DNA of 52,044 nucleotides, taken from NCBI GenBank assembly GCA_001724265.1, contig MEDY01000307.1:1-52044 (forward strand). Reading direction: 5' to 3'. The position numbers were made by a program, and so were the translations under genes. Origin of the DNA: Rhizaria sp. SCN 62-66 (lineage: Eukaryota > Rhizaria, unplaced). Below, piece by piece: positions 51,810 to 52,044 of the stretch. Position 1 is the first letter of the stretch. Every line of letters starts with the position of its first letter. A model generated the notes under the pieces. It was not told where the DNA came from and ran no database searches. It was given only the letters and a program-made list of their open reading frames with translations.

Positions 51810-52044
51810 TTACTCGTTGCGGGCAGCGACCTTGGCCTTCTTGGCCTTCAGGCGCTCGCGGCGGGCAGCGGCCTCGGCAAGGAGGGCGGCCTCACGGACC
51901 TTCTCGGACTTGATGAGGTGAATGTGCTCCATCAGGACCTTCTTAGACTTGAAGACGTTACCCTTGCACTTGGCGTAGAGCTCGTTGTGCATGTGGGAGT
52001 CGATCTTCTTGGAAGAGCGGTAGGACTTGAGGAAGCGGCGGAGG
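51810..52044 (-). CDS. RPL19: Ribosomal protein L19 (eL19), C-terminal part, cut by window edge
   Basis: Structural protein of the cytosolic large ribosomal subunit. The visible 77 residues match the C-terminal third of eukaryotic eL19: [20 protein letters not shown], then [22 protein letters not shown], then an Ala/Arg/Lys-rich helix ending in a TAA stop. The 5' part lies beyond 52044; the frame is open up to the edge, and roughly 110-120 residues are missing judging from the usual ~180-196 aa. The tail is shorter than in human RPL19. Identification is firm. Confidence 0.96.
   Translation of the reverse strand, partial: LRRFLKSYRSSKKIDSHMHNELYAKCKGNVFKSKKVLMEHIHLIKSEKVREAALLAEAAARRERLKAKKAKVAARNE

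Noticed and set aside
1-52044. Global reassignment of TAG to a sense codon
   Set aside because: Thirty kilobases of long coding frames contain no in-frame TAG, which would be expected if TAG were a common sense codon.
1-52044. tRNA genes, CRISPR arrays, prokaryotic operons or viral/transposon genes
   Set aside because: No T-arm/anticodon pattern, spaced direct-repeat array, integrase, transposase or reverse transcriptase motif was found by eye; spliceosomal introns and eL19 exclude a prokaryote.

Overview
This is nuclear DNA from a eukaryote, most likely a unicellular protist. Genes are GC-rich and often very long, and the gaps between them are AT-richer. Eleven coding-region introns of 98-253 nt can be placed by reading frame and homology; all begin GTA, nine of them GTACG, and all end AG. 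Recognisable eukaryotic proteins are an ecdysoneless/SGT1 homologue, a WW-MyTH4-FERM protein, LYRM2, a TPR co-chaperone and ribosomal protein L19. A fungal Cyr1-like adenylyl cyclase and the MyTH4-FERM protein hint at an Amorphea/Obazoa-type lineage, but the species cannot be named from this window. No tRNA, rRNA, CRISPR or intact transposon was recognised.

Layout. 0.5-11.1 kb: a divergent pair, an unrecognised 1118-aa Q/H/P- and Ala-rich protein (-) and a giant 2301-aa ecdysoneless homologue (+). 12.4-19.3 kb: a 2327-aa type I membrane receptor (-) with about ten tandem extracellular repeats, thrombospondin-like and EGF-like segments, one TM helix and a short tail. 20.3-23.2 kb: a four-exon 3xWW-MyTH4-FERM cytoskeletal adaptor (-). 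25.1-30.0 kb: a two-exon 1612-aa Q/N/S-rich protein of unknown role (+). 32.5-35.1 kb: three-exon D-3-phosphoglycerate dehydrogenase (-), divergent from three-exon LYRM2 (+). 35.5-45.0 kb: a TPR protein (-), divergent from an unrecognised intronless 2790-aa Ala-rich protein (+). 45.2-50.4 kb: a three-exon PH/FYVE/PH/adenylyl cyclase (-). 50.5-51.3 kb: a two-exon 237-aa protein (-) whose TAG stop lies 12 nt before the cyclase ATG in the same frame. 51.8-52.0 kb: the 3' end of RPL19 (-), cut by the window edge.

The genes do not form one pathway. Housekeeping functions (serine synthesis, mitochondrial LYR protein, ribosome, co-chaperone, ECD) are mixed with surface and signalling functions (receptor, MyTH4-FERM adaptor, cAMP synthesis). 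The most interesting points are the cyclase architecture and its in-frame TAG link to the upstream gene, the WW-MyTH4-FERM fusion, the receptor's unassigned repeats, the greatly inflated ECD protein, and a 14-bp motif (GTGACYGTGAGCAG) scattered through unrelated coding sequences on both strands and in several frames.
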